From an uncultured Bacteroides sp. (GTDB taxonomy: Bacteria > Bacteroidota > Bacteroidia > Bacteroidales > Bacteroidaceae): a stretch of 45,971 nt of DNA. Positions 7,912-17,506 of the stretch are shown piece by piece. Below the pieces are notes generated by a model. It ran no database searches, was not told the origin of the DNA, and worked only from the letters and a program-made list of their open reading frames with translations. The DNA lies in NCBI GenBank assembly GCA_900542985.1, contig UQPQ01000020.1, forward strand, positions 1 through 45,971, in the 5' to 3' direction. Numbering within the stretch: the first letter of the stretch is position 1; each line of letters begins with the position of its first letter. A program made the translations under genes and the position numbers.

Positions 7912-8946
7912 TTATAAAGTGTTAGGTCTTACATTTTCGGGATATTGCATTGTTACACAGTGCAGTGAACCATGCTGTTTGATCAGTGCCTGGCAGTCTA
8001 TGCCTACGATTTCTCTTCCGGGGAAAGCTTCTGCCAGTACAGATGCTGCCTTACGGTCGTTCTCCGGCTGATTATAAGTAGGGTAGAGTACAGCCTCGTT
8101 CATAATCAGGAAGTTGGCATAAGTAGCCGGAATACGGAGTCCGTCTTCGTCGTATACGGCATCTGCCATTGGCAACGGAAGCAGGCGATAAGGTTTTCCG
8201 TCTATTGTACGGAAACTCTTCAGCTGTTCTTCCATGGCATGCAATGCTGTATAGTGCTCGTCGGTTTCGTCGGTACACTGTACATACACAATAGTATGAT
8301 CCGGACACAGGCGGGCTAATGTATCAACGTGACTGTCGGTATCATCTCCTGCCAGAAAACCATGATCCAACCATAATACCTGACGAAGATTGAAGCGTTC
8401 TTTCAGATACTCTTCTATCTGTGCGCGGTTCATGGTATCGTTACGGTTAGGGGCCAGCAGACACAGTGAAGTAGTCAGAAGAGTACCCTCTCCGTCGCTT
8501 TCTATAGAGCCTCCTTCGAGAACAAAGTTGCGGCAGTTGACATATTCTCCCTGTACCATTTTCTGTTCGTACAGATGGCTGTTGATAAGATTGTCTTTGT
8601 CGGCTGCAAACTTCATTCCCCATCCGTTGAAGCAGAAGTCAAGCAAGATAGGATGGTTCTGTGCATCCAGCAGAGTAATGAAAGAATGGTCGCGAGCCCA
8701 AGTATCATTGGTAGGACAGCTTGTAAAATGAATGTTTTCCTTGTAAGGAGAGTCTTTTAATACCTCGGGAAACTCAGGGGCAACCAGCAGCAGCGGTTGT
8801 CTGCTGGCTATTGCTTCGGCTATCTGAAGGAAGCAAGCTTCTACTTCGTCCAGCATATAAGCCCAGTCTGTATCAGCATGAGGCCATGTAAGCTGGATAT
8901 AACTTTGTTTGTGCCATTCGGCAGGCAGAAAAAACGTTGTTTCCAT
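7912..8946 (-). CDS. aguA: Agmatine deiminase
   Basis: A 344-residue peptidyl-arginine-deiminase-family enzyme (PAD_porph) that hydrolyses agmatine to N-carbamoylputrescine and ammonia. Family motifs are NDTWARDHSFI (near residue 80), FNGWGMKF, LEGGSIESDGEG, the His-containing GDDTDSHVDTLAR, and the catalytic Cys in GSLHCVTMQ near the C-terminus. It lies between tamB (10-bp gap) and aguB (4-bp gap), so all three are probably one transcript. No arginine decarboxylase gene lies nearby to supply agmatine. Confidence 0.95.
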   Translation of the reverse strand: METTFFLPAEWHKQSYIQLTWPHADTDWAYMLDEVEACFLQIAEAIASRQPLLLVAPEFPEVLKDSPYKENIHFTSCPTNDTWARDHSFITLLDAQNHPILLDFCFNGWGMKFAADKDNLINSHLYEQKMVQGEYVNCRNFVLEGGSIESDGEGTLLTTSLCLLAPNRNDTMNRAQIEEYLKERFNLRQVLWLDHGFLAGDDTDSHVDTLARLCPDHTIVYVQCTDETDEHYTALHAMEEQLKSFRTIDGKPYRLLPLPMADAVYDEDGLRIPATYANFLIMNEAVLYPTYNQPENDRKAASVLAEAFPGREIVGIDCQALIKQHGSLHCVTMQYPENVRPNTL

Positions 8947-8956
8947 ATTTATCTTG

Positions 8957-11900
8957 TTAGTTTGTATTTTTAGTCTTCTTATCTTCTGAGACTGGTTGGG
9001 TAGCCTCAGATTTATGCAATTCGCTTTCTTTAGAGCTACGTTTTCCTCTTCGACGAAGGAAAATCCAGTCGAAGAGTTCTCTCCAGTTAGTGAAATCTTT
9101 CTTATACATAAATCCGATACCTTGAGTAGTCAACGTAGATTTGGTAAAGTATCGGTCGTTTGTTTCGTTGTATCCTTTCAGACGGAATTCTCCGTTTTTG
9201 GTAAGCAGCCACATTGCTTCGAAGTCGCCCACAAAGTTGGTGTTCCGCATCGGATTGTCACGGTATCCGAAGTTTCCGTTTATAATCAGCCGGTTGTTCA
9301 GCAATCTTCCGGACAAGATGGCTTCGGCTTCTACATCTGTCCATCCTTCCTGACCGGTACTCAGACTGGTTCCTACGTTCCAGTTCTGGCTGTCTATTAC
9401 CTGCGAGAGCATGTTGTTCAACTGACCGGAGAGCGTACTGAAAGCCAGTGAACTGGTTGCATTCGACGACTGTGCATTGTTGGCATAATCGTAAGTGTAG
9501 AATTTACCAATTCCCAGCAGGTAGATAATCTGAGTATTCATCTGTTCTTCCGTACTGGTCAGACTGCGTACCAGTTCCCGGTCTTCGTCGCTGACAGTCG
9601 GCAGGTCGAGATCGAACGTTAAGGTAGGTGCGGTCAGATTGCCGGACAAGTTCAGAATACAGTTAACCCTTACTGTTCCCTTATTTGTAGAAGCATCTGC
9701 AATCAAGTCGTTCAGCGAAGCAGAGTTGACAGTATAAATAGCCTGCACATTCAGATTCGCCTGCTTAGGATTACCATTGAAAGATACCGTTCCTCCGGAC
9801 TGCAGTATAAAGTCTTTTCTGATGATATTCTGCATACTCATTTTATAGATACCTTCTTCGATGTTATAATTTCCGAACATCTGAAAATCTCCTTTGTTGA
9901 AGAAGTTGATACGAAGGTTGCCTGTTCCGTTTGCAGAGATATAGTCACCTGCGGCAGGGTCCATTACAATTTTCATGGTAGCAGCCGGTGTGGCCTCTAT
10001 CTGGAGGTTCAGACGAATATCCCCCGGAGTATCATCTTCATCATCTTCCTTTTCTTCATTGAGATGATGGTATAAGTCGGTCTGTATATTTTCCTGCAGC
10101 CGGTGTGGAGTACGGTCTACAAATGTGATGAACTGCGAACTGGTAGCTTCAGCAGCTGTAGTGGTTACGTATACAAATGAAGTTTTTGCATCGGTACGCA
10201 AGTTTCCGTCTACACTAAGTCCGTTGGCTCCTCCTCCTTGCAGACTGACATTTCCGCTTGTATAGATTTGTCCGTAGAAAGGGAAGTCAGGAGTTTCTTT
10301 TTCCGATTTATATACCAGCATGTTGTCTGTATCGAAACGGAAACGGTACAACAGATTCTTGAGTTTTGTATGGTTCAGATCGCCATTTACAGTTCCGGTA
10401 TGTCCCTCCGGGTCTGTTAGTCTCACATCTCGGAAAGCAAAGTGTCCGGGGGTAATTCGCAGTGAATCGCAGCTGGCCTGAAAGATCGTATTCAGAATAT
10501 TCACTTTCATTGATACATTGGCATTGGCTGTTCCCTCTAAGTCTAATTGCGAAAATGGGCCGAACAGTCGGATATTGCCATATGTACGTCCCTGTACGTT
10601 ACTGAAAATACCTTCGATGAATGGTTGTAACAACGCAAGGTTTGTTCCTCCGGCTTGTATATGAAGGTCAAGACCTTTCATTTTGGGGGACACATAGCCG
10701 TTTACTTTAGTGAACGAAACTGTATCTTCCTTGATGTCTGCAAACAGTCGTACTCCTCCCAGCTCTTTGTCCCATTTACCGGTAATGTCGGCTCTTCCCA
10801 GCAGTGCATCATTCAGAGAGAATCCCTTTACATCGAGCCGTGTGTGCATCACCGGATCTTCAAGTACGTGATTCAGATGTACTTTTCCGGTTATCATTCC
10901 GTTGAATTTCACGGCATGAAACTCGATAATATCCATGATGTATTGCAGATTGATATTCTTCAGATCTACAATGCAGGAGTCGGTTTCTTCCTTGCCGATT
11001 TTTCCGTTGGCTCTCAGATGCTGGTCTGCATGCTCAAAGAGGAAGTTGTTTACCTCTATATTGTTTTTTTCGACAATAATTTCTGCCGGGTGAATACGCC
11101 ATACCGTATCATTTAAAATAATTTGACTTGGCTGTATGTCGATAGTGGTATGCAGTTGTTTTTTTTCTTCCGACTGTTTGAAATGAGCCAAAGCTTCCAC
11201 TTTCCCGCTGAATGTTGTGCTTGTATTATTTCCCCAGTTTATTGTAGTGCGAAGCTTATCGTCTTTGGCTCTGGCTGTCAATGCCAGATTTACCATGGCG
11301 CCTTTCTTCATTCTCTTGTTTGCCCTGACGTGGCATTGAAGCATATCTTCGCTGTTCTCACACAATAGTACTCCCGATTCATAGTAGGAGCCATTGTATG
11401 TAAATTCGGGCACATATCCTCGGATTTGCAAACGAGTCTGCTCATCGTCGAAATAACCGCTTATATTGGCTGGCATAGACAATTCTACCGGCATATCCAG
11501 TACTTTCGAAAAGAATTCTGCATTTTCCAGTGCAAAACGGAAGCGGAAATTGTTGTTGGTTTCAGGTAATTTTTTCTTAGAAGAAACCAATGCCGGTACG
11601 TATCGCTGTGCGGTTTTGAGAATACTGGTCAACAGTGTACGGTAAGAGTAATTTCCTTCTACGCTACCTTGAATAAAAGGAGAGTCAATGCGTATTTGTT
11701 TCTCACTTCTATCTTTAACACTACCGGCAGTAACCGACAAATTAGGCAGGAAATATCGCTGGTCTTCTTCTGTAGAGTTTACCAGTAAACTGTCTATACT
11801 GATTTTGCCTTGCATATCGTCGATGGAATGACCGCTGAAATCGGCTGTAAGGCTTAATGACAAGTCTTTATTTTTGTACTTGGTTGTCAGGTTCAGATCA

Positions 11901-13492
11901 TTCGGGCGAAAATGTTGTACTACGGCTCTTAGGTTAAAATCGGGAGTTTGCTGTGAAGTGACAAACTTTCCATTGATTTCAATATTTCCGTTGGGGTCGT
12001 TAAGGGCTAACCGTCCGTTGAATCCTCCTCGTGTATACTGTCCGTCCAGACTGATGTTGTGATATTCGTATTGTTTGTATTCAAACGAAGCAATGTTTCC
12101 TTTTATGTACGATTCGGGTTTGTTGTTTCTGTATTTGAATCCTTTCAGTTCTACGTCAAAGCAAGTTTTTCCTAAGGTCTTTTCCTGGTTCAACAGAATA
12201 CCCAGATTCAGCTCTTTACTGGAAATATTCCCGGAATATGAACGTAAGCCCGTGAGGGTATCTGTATGCATGGTGACGTTACCATTGATTGTTCCTGCGT
12301 TTGAGGTGAAACTTCCTTTTGTGGTGAGTTGCTGTAAGTGGCCAGAAATGTTACCGTTGAACCGGACAAAATCAAGACGTTCTAAAGTTTTTTCTTTATC
12401 CTGTTTTCCTGTTAAATTTTGAAGGAGCCACTGCACTCCTTCTTTATTGATTTGAGCTGTTTCCAGATTGCCGGATAAATACATGTTACGCTTGCTGTTC
12501 CATTGGTCGGCAGTAGCGTTTCCTTTTATAAGCAGGCTTTGAGACGGATTGGTAACATACAGCTCTGTACATTCCGTACGATTTCCTTTTCCTTTGAATG
12601 CAAGGCGCAAGGTAACCGGATCGTGGAAATGCTGTAAAGCCGGAACAAAAGATGCAATATCGGATGGGGTAATTTCTGCATGAAGTTTACCCATGTAGCG
12701 TGTTTGTTCGCTGAGCTTAGGCAGAGAGTCGAATCCATTGTAGAAGGCTGCAATGGTGTCAATTTGTAATAATGTTTGTGGAAGTGCTACTTCAATGTGG
12801 TTCGCTGCCAGATGGCGACGATTGGCCGTAAGTTTAAGAGCTAATTTCTTCAGCGTAAATCCACTTTGCTCATTGAAACTCATACGGCGGATTTGTGCAT
12901 TCAAAGAGTCGCGGCTGAAAGCTTTCAGTGAAAGTGTAGCAGAAAGGTTTTCAATACCAATATGATTGCCGTTGAATACTCCTGGAGTAGCAGGAGCCGA
13001 AAGCAAATCATAATGTATTTGTCCACGGCGTATCAATACGGCATTAATACGAAGGTCGATGTTGGATTCTTTTTTTACCGTATCTTTTGAAGCAAAAGTG
13101 TCGAGTATAAATTGAAAATTAGGTGCACTATCGGGGGTAGGACGATTTAAATGTGCATTGAGACCGAACAGTTGTACACTGCTGATACGGATTTTTCCAG
13201 ATACAAGTGAATGGATATCAAACTTAGCTGATAGGCGTGCTACTTTCAGCAGTTCTTTTCCCTGCCGGTCTTGTAAGGTTACATTCTGAATGATGATACG
13301 GTTTAGTAATCCTAAATCAATGTTACCAACATTTACTTCTGTCTGTAAAATCTTGCTTAATTCTTGACTGGCATAAACAGACATTTGACGCTGAATATAA
13401 GGAACATTCAGAATGCCTATTATCCCGAAATACAGGACAAGTAGCAGAATGATGGTAAACTGTATGATATGTTTGATAGGTCTTAACCGCAT
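8957..13492 (-). CDS. tamB: TamB-like translocation/assembly module protein (DUF490)
   Basis: A 1511-residue AsmA/TamB-type protein. One N-terminal membrane anchor (about residues 9-30, IIQFTIILLLVLYFGIIGIL) is followed by over 1,300 residues of repetitive beta-rich sequence, consistent with the lipid-conducting beta-groove of this family. The C-terminal TamB domain (about 1150-1480) includes GDIRLNLQIEATPAATMKIV and the long segment up to GIGFMYKKDFTNWRELF. The protein ends in a charged, disordered tail. TamB proteins span the periplasm and act in outer-membrane assembly or phospholipid transport. No tamA/BamA-type gene adjoins it; instead the agmatine genes follow at a 10-bp gap. Confidence 0.9.
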   Translation of the reverse strand: MRLRPIKHIIQFTIILLLVLYFGIIGILNVPYIQRQMSVYASQELSKILQTEVNVGNIDLGLLNRIIIQNVTLQDRQGKELLKVARLSAKFDIHSLVSGKIRISSVQLFGLNAHLNRPTPDSAPNFQFILDTFASKDTVKKESNIDLRINAVLIRRGQIHYDLLSAPATPGVFNGNHIGIENLSATLSLKAFSRDSLNAQIRRMSFNEQSGFTLKKLALKLTANRRHLAANHIEVALPQTLLQIDTIAAFYNGFDSLPKLSEQTRYMGKLHAEITPSDIASFVPALQHFHDPVTLRLAFKGKGNRTECTELYVTNPSQSLLIKGNATADQWNSKRNMYLSGNLETAQINKEGVQWLLQNLTGKQDKEKTLERLDFVRFNGNISGHLQQLTTKGSFTSNAGTINGNVTMHTDTLTGLRSYSGNISSKELNLGILLNQEKTLGKTCFDVELKGFKYRNNKPESYIKGNIASFEYKQYEYHNISLDGQYTRGGFNGRLALNDPNGNIEINGKFVTSQQTPDFNLRAVVQHFRPNDLNLTTKYKNKDLSLSLTADFSGHSIDDMQGKISIDSLLVNSTEEDQRYFLPNLSVTAGSVKDRSEKQIRIDSPFIQGSVEGNYSYRTLLTSILKTAQRYVPALVSSKKKLPETNNNFRFRFALENAEFFSKVLDMPVELSMPANISGYFDDEQTRLQIRGYVPEFTYNGSYYESGVLLCENSEDMLQCHVRANKRMKKGAMVNLALTARAKDDKLRTTINWGNNTSTTFSGKVEALAHFKQSEEKKQLHTTIDIQPSQIILNDTVWRIHPAEIIVEKNNIEVNNFLFEHADQHLRANGKIGKEETDSCIVDLKNINLQYIMDIIEFHAVKFNGMITGKVHLNHVLEDPVMHTRLDVKGFSLNDALLGRADITGKWDKELGGVRLFADIKEDTVSFTKVNGYVSPKMKGLDLHIQAGGTNLALLQPFIEGIFSNVQGRTYGNIRLFGPFSQLDLEGTANANVSMKVNILNTIFQASCDSLRITPGHFAFRDVRLTDPEGHTGTVNGDLNHTKLKNLLYRFRFDTDNMLVYKSEKETPDFPFYGQIYTSGNVSLQGGGANGLSVDGNLRTDAKTSFVYVTTTAAEATSSQFITFVDRTPHRLQENIQTDLYHHLNEEKEDDEDDTPGDIRLNLQIEATPAATMKIVMDPAAGDYISANGTGNLRINFFNKGDFQMFGNYNIEEGIYKMSMQNIIRKDFILQSGGTVSFNGNPKQANLNVQAIYTVNSASLNDLIADASTNKGTVRVNCILNLSGNLTAPTLTFDLDLPTVSDEDRELVRSLTSTEEQMNTQIIYLLGIGKFYTYDYANNAQSSNATSSLAFSTLSGQLNNMLSQVIDSQNWNVGTSLSTGQEGWTDVEAEAILSGRLLNNRLIINGNFGYRDNPMRNTNFVGDFEAMWLLTKNGEFRLKGYNETNDRYFTKSTLTTQGIGFMYKKDFTNWRELFDWIFLRRRGKRSSKESELHKSEATQPVSEDKKTKNTN

Positions 13493-13512
13493 GTTAGTAA
13501 CAAAAAAGTCAT

Positions 13513-13520
13513 CAAAATTA
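13513..13520 (-). promoter_or_regulatory. Putative -7 box for tamB
   Basis: On the minus strand this reads TAATTTTG, matching TAnnTTTG, 20 bp upstream of the tamB ATG. No clear -33 element is seen. Confidence 0.45.
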
Positions 13521-13541
13521 CGAATATCGGAGAAGTTTTCC

Positions 13542-13549
13542 TACTTTTG
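13542..13549 (+). promoter_or_regulatory. Putative -7 box for the peptidase-GH16 pair
   Basis: TACTTTTG matches TAnnTTTG and lies 42 bp upstream of the peptidase ATG at 13592. It is 21 bp from the divergent tamB box, so the two promoters share upstream DNA. Confidence 0.45.
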
Positions 13550-13591
13550 GCGAAGAAAACATTATTAATATAAAATAAAAGACAAAAATCG

Positions 13592-14965
13592 ATGAAAAAA
13601 CACATGACATTGGCATGTCTGTTGGCTACTGCACTTGCTGTACAGGCACAGGATGGGGGAATTACTCAGGAGATGCTCGGGAAAATAAAAGGAGCTTATA
13701 AACATACGGCAGCCGATAAGGCTATTCATAATGCAATGGCTGGTACTGATATCAGTGTGTTGGCGCGTAATCAGGAAAGTCTGGCTAATTTTGATACTCA
13801 TTTTTCTCATAAGGTGGTGTCACATGGCATTACTAACCAGAAGCAGTCAGGACGTTGCTGGCTGTTTACCGGATTGAATGTGCTTCGTGCCCAGATGATG
13901 GCTAAATACGGACTTGATGAATTGACTTTTTCTCAGAATTATTGTTTCTTCTATGATCAGTTGGAAAAGGCCAATTTGTTTCTGCAAGGTATTATCGATA
14001 CCAGTAAGAAGCCTTTGGATGATAAAATGGTAGAGTGGTTGTTCCGTAATCCACTGAATGATGGAGGGCAGTTTACTGGTATTTCTGATATTATTGGCAA
14101 GTATGGTGTCGTACCTTCTGAAGTGATGCCGGAAACATATAGCAGTGAGAACACAGCTCAGATTAGCCGGTTGGTAGGATTGAAGTTGAAAGAGTTTGGT
14201 CTGCAACTTCGTGAGGAAGCATCTAAAGGCGCAAAACCATCTGCTCTCGAAGCTAAAAAAACAGAAATGTTGGGTACAGTATATCGGATGTTGGCTTTGG
14301 CTTTTGGTGAGCCAGTTGAACGCTTTTCTTGGACTATTAATGGAGTGACAAAAGAATATACGCCGCAATCCTTCTACAAGGAATTCTTGGGTAATGATTT
14401 GACCAACAACTATGTCATGTTGATGAATGACCCAAGCCGTGAGTATTATAAATGTTATGAAATTGATTTCGACCGCCATGCATACGATGGAAAGAACTGG
14501 ACTTATGTGAACTTGCCGATAGAGGATATCAAGGCGATGGCAATTGCTTCTATTAAAGACAGTACGATGATGTACTTCTCGTGTGATGTAGGTAAATTTA
14601 TGGATCGTCAACGTGGTGTTCTTGATTTGCGCAATTTTGACTATGACTCATTGATGGGGACCACATTCGGCATGAATAAAAAACAACGTATTCAGACTTT
14701 TGCTAGTGGCTCAAGTCATGCAATGACTTTGATGGCTGTCGATTTGGATGAAAACGGTAAGCCTAAAAAGTGGATGGTGGAAAATAGTTGGGGAGCATCT
14801 TCTGGATATCAGGGACATATGATTATGACTGATGAATGGTTTGATGAATATATGTTCCGCCTGGTAGTAGAAAAGAAATATGTTCCGGAAAAAGTATTGG
14901 ATATCCTGAAACAGAAACCGGTTCGCTTGCCGGCATGGGATCCGATGTTTGCTTCTGAAGAATAA
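13592..14965 (+). CDS. Secreted C1-family cysteine aminopeptidase (bleomycin hydrolase type)
   Basis: A 457-residue papain-fold peptidase of the bleomycin hydrolase/PepC family. Residues 1-20 are a signal peptide ending in VQAQ, so it acts in the periplasm or outside rather than in the cytoplasm like lactic-acid-bacterial PepC. The catalytic residues are all present: Gln and Cys89 in TNQKQSGRCWLFTG, His376 in SGSSHAMTLMAV, and Asn398 in MVENSWG. Family members form hexamers with an inward-facing active site and trim peptides from the N-terminus; whether this secreted form does so is inference. The GH16 gene follows at 11 bp. Confidence 0.92.
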   Translation: MKKHMTLACLLATALAVQAQDGGITQEMLGKIKGAYKHTAADKAIHNAMAGTDISVLARNQESLANFDTHFSHKVVSHGITNQKQSGRCWLFTGLNVLRAQMMAKYGLDELTFSQNYCFFYDQLEKANLFLQGIIDTSKKPLDDKMVEWLFRNPLNDGGQFTGISDIIGKYGVVPSEVMPETYSSENTAQISRLVGLKLKEFGLQLREEASKGAKPSALEAKKTEMLGTVYRMLALAFGEPVERFSWTINGVTKEYTPQSFYKEFLGNDLTNNYVMLMNDPSREYYKCYEIDFDRHAYDGKNWTYVNLPIEDIKAMAIASIKDSTMMYFSCDVGKFMDRQRGVLDLRNFDYDSLMGTTFGMNKKQRIQTFASGSSHAMTLMAVDLDENGKPKKWMVENSWGASSGYQGHMIMTDEWFDEYMFRLVVEKKYVPEKVLDILKQKPVRLPAWDPMFASEE

Positions 14966-14976
14966 CAGTTTCGGCT

Positions 14977-15768
14977 ATGAAATTAAGTTACTTGTTAGGA
15001 GTGTTGTTTTTTACCTCGCTGGTCTCTTGCTCTTCTCAAAAGGGGAAAGATGGCTGGAGACTTGTTTGGGAGGATGAATTTGAAGGAACAGCGTTTGATA
15101 CAGCTACATGGTCAAAGATTCCCCGATGGCATCCGGAATGGGCACAGCATATGTCCGATAATGAGGCATGTTATGAAATGCGTAATGGCAATCTGGTGCT
15201 GAAAGGTATTATGAATCCCGACAGAACCAAGGATACACTTGCCTATATTACAGGAGGATTGTATACCAAATACAAGCGGGCATTTTATGGGGGCCGCATT
15301 GAGGTGAAGGCAAAGTTGGAAGGATGTACAGGAGCATGGCCTGCTATTTGGCTGAAGCCTTTTGAGGAAGAGAAATATGTATGGCCGACAGGGGGTGAGA
15401 TTGATATCATGGAACGGTTGAACTATGATTCAATTGCTTATCAGACAGTGCATTCGGTTTATACCCAACATTTGGGAATATTGGATAATCCGAAACGGGG
15501 AACAACTGCTTCAATCAATCCGGATGATTATAATGTATATGCGGTGGAAATGTATCCGGATAGTGTAGTGTTTTTTATCAATGACAAACATACGCTGACT
15601 TATCCTCGCATTGAGACGGATAAAGAAGGGCAATTCCCGTTCGATCGTCCTTATTATCTGCTTATTGATATGCAGCTGGGAGGAAACTGGGTAGGAAAGG
15701 TTGATACTCTTGATCTTCCTGTGGAAATGCAGATTGATTGGGTACGTTATTACCAGAAAGAGAAATAA
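14977..15768 (+). CDS. GH16-family glycoside hydrolase lipoprotein
   Basis: A 263-residue protein with a lipoprotein signal peptide (lipobox LVSC, lipidated Cys18). A single GH16 beta-jelly-roll domain follows (about residues 27-262). The catalytic motif is EIDIME at residues 131-136, with E131 as nucleophile, D133 assisting and E136 as acid/base. GGRIEVKAKLEGCTGAWPAIW is the usual strand preceding it. GH16 enzymes cleave beta-1,3/1,4-glucans, agarose, carrageenan or similar. The substrate cannot be fixed from sequence; the intact-looking motif with one residue between D133 and E136 favours laminarinase-like members. No SusC/SusD pair or regulator is nearby. Confidence 0.9.
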   Translation: MKLSYLLGVLFFTSLVSCSSQKGKDGWRLVWEDEFEGTAFDTATWSKIPRWHPEWAQHMSDNEACYEMRNGNLVLKGIMNPDRTKDTLAYITGGLYTKYKRAFYGGRIEVKAKLEGCTGAWPAIWLKPFEEEKYVWPTGGEIDIMERLNYDSIAYQTVHSVYTQHLGILDNPKRGTTASINPDDYNVYAVEMYPDSVVFFINDKHTLTYPRIETDKEGQFPFDRPYYLLIDMQLGGNWVGKVDTLDLPVEMQIDWVRYYQKEK

Positions 15769-15778
15769 CAAATGCTTG

Positions 15779-15813
15779 AAGGCTGTAAGGGAATGTTCTT
15801 GCAGCCTTTTTTT
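15779..15813 (+). terminator. Terminator after the GH16 gene
   Basis: Positions 15779-15789 pair with 15798-15808 (AAGGCTGTAAG with CTTGCAGCCTT, one G-U pair) around an 8-nt loop. A run of seven T follows from 15807. Confidence 0.8.
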
Positions 15814-16042
15814 GTTGCTGGAAATTAGATGGTAATTATTGTATTTTTACATCTTTATCGGATATTGATACCATTCTGCTGTGACGGTCGTTTTTATCAT
15901 TGTGATGGGGAGGCTGTTTGTTTGGGTGTTGCTTTGAGGTGCCCGGTATCTCTTTGTGGATAAATCTGTAAGACTTCTTTATTTTAAAGAAATATTTCTC
16001 TAATTCGCAGCAGAATTGTTCTTTATTTACTTATTTTTTCTT
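15814..16042. other. Non-coding gap upstream of nqrA
   Basis: Together with its flanks this is a 316-bp stretch without a gene. I find no open reading frame with coding character, no long inverted repeat and no tandem array here. It becomes very A/T-rich towards nqrA, as expected for a promoter region. Confidence 0.5.
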
Positions 16043-16050
16043 TAATTTTG
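16043..16050 (+). promoter_or_regulatory. Putative -7 box for the nqr operon
   Basis: TAATTTTG matches TAnnTTTG exactly, 34 bp before the nqrA ATG, and is preceded by a T-rich tract. The only -33-like word (ATTG, 16015-16018) is spaced 24 bp away, longer than usual. Confidence 0.5.
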
Positions 16051-16084
16051 CACGCAAATTAGTAAACCATTTTTATAACCCAAT

Positions 16085-17434
16085 ATGGCAAATGTAATTA
16101 AATTGCGTAAAGGCTTGGACATAAACCTGAAAGGCAAAGCTGCTGCTGAGGTTATGGCTGTAAAAGAGCCGGGATTCTATGCTTTGTGTCCCGATGATTT
16201 TACAGGTGTTACACCGAAGGTTGTAGTAAAAGAACAGGAATATGTAATGGCCGGAGGACCCTTGTTTATTGACAAGAATCATCCTGAAGTGAAATTTGTA
16301 TCGCCTGTAAGTGGCGTAGTGACATGTGTGGAGCGTGGTGCCCGCCGTAAAGTGTTAAGCATTACAGTTGAAGCTGCTGCTGAACAAGATTTCGAAGAGT
16401 TTGGCAAGAAAAATGTAGCTCAGTTGGATGGTGCTGCAGTGAAGGAAGCATTGCTGAATGCCGGTATGTTTGCATTTATCAAACAGCGTCCGTATGATGT
16501 AGTAGCTGATCCTACTATTGCACCGAATGCAATTTTCGTATCTGCATTCGATAGCAATCCGCTGGCTCCCGATTTCGAAATGGCTTTGAAAGGTGAAGAA
16601 GCTAATTTCCAGACAGGACTTGATGCTTTGGCTAAAATGGCCAAGACTTATTTAAATGTGAGTGTGAATCAGAAGTCATCTGCTTTGACTCAGGCAAAGA
16701 ATGTGACTGTTACAGCATTTGACGGTCCTCATCCGGCTGGAAATGTGGGCGTGCAAATTAACCACATTGCACCTATTAATAAAGGTGAAACAGTATGGAC
16801 TATCGATCCTCAAGCAGTTATCTTTATTGGTCGCTTGTTCAATACAGGACGTGTGGATTTGACTCGTACCGTAGCTATTACTGGTTCAGAAGTAAAGAAA
16901 CCTGCTTATTGCAAGTTGAAAGTCGGTGCATTGCTGACAGATGTGTTGGCTGACAATGTAAACAAAGACAAAGAATTGCGCTATATCAGTGGTAACCCGT
17001 TGACTGGTAAGCAGATTCCAGCAAACGGCTTCTTGGGCGCTTTCCATAGCCAGGTGACTGTAATTCCGGAAGGAAATGATGTACACGAAATGTTGGGATG
17101 GATTATGCCTCGTTTCAATCAGTTTAGTGTAAGCCATTCTTACTTCAGCTGGTTGATGGGTAAAAAAGAATATACACTCGATGCACGTGTGAAAGGTGGA
17201 GAACGTCATATGATTATGGCTAATGAATACGATAAGGTACTCCCGATGGATATCATGCCTGAGTATTTGATTAAGGCTATCATTGCTGGCGACATTGACC
17301 GCATGGAGCAGTTGGGTATCTACGAAGTTGCACCGGAAGATTTCGCTCTTTGCGAATTTGTTTGCTCTTCAAAGATGGAATTACAGCGTATCGTTCGTGA
17401 GGGACTGGATATGCTCCGTCGTGAAATGTGTTAA
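16085..17434 (+). CDS. nqrA: Na+-translocating NADH:quinone reductase subunit A
   Basis: A 449-residue peripheral subunit of the Na+-NQR complex, first gene of nqrABCDEF. The opening KLRKGLDINLKGKA and the GPHPAGNVGVQINHIAPI segment (near residue 218) are NqrA signatures. So are GSEVKKPAYCKLKVG and the late FSVSHSYFSWLMGKK. It is distantly related to RnfC. It contains none of the RnfC 4Fe-4S motifs, as expected. In the complex it sits on the cytoplasmic side near the quinone-binding region. Confidence 0.96.
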   Translation: MANVIKLRKGLDINLKGKAAAEVMAVKEPGFYALCPDDFTGVTPKVVVKEQEYVMAGGPLFIDKNHPEVKFVSPVSGVVTCVERGARRKVLSITVEAAAEQDFEEFGKKNVAQLDGAAVKEALLNAGMFAFIKQRPYDVVADPTIAPNAIFVSAFDSNPLAPDFEMALKGEEANFQTGLDALAKMAKTYLNVSVNQKSSALTQAKNVTVTAFDGPHPAGNVGVQINHIAPINKGETVWTIDPQAVIFIGRLFNTGRVDLTRTVAITGSEVKKPAYCKLKVGALLTDVLADNVNKDKELRYISGNPLTGKQIPANGFLGAFHSQVTVIPEGNDVHEMLGWIMPRFNQFSVSHSYFSWLMGKKEYTLDARVKGGERHMIMANEYDKVLPMDIMPEYLIKAIIAGDIDRMEQLGIYEVAPEDFALCEFVCSSKMELQRIVREGLDMLRREMC

Positions 17435-17506
17435 TAAATAAAGGTAACAAGGAGTGGAAAAATATCAATCTTTTCCCTTGTCAACTAATTTAAAGAATAA
17501 AACTAA

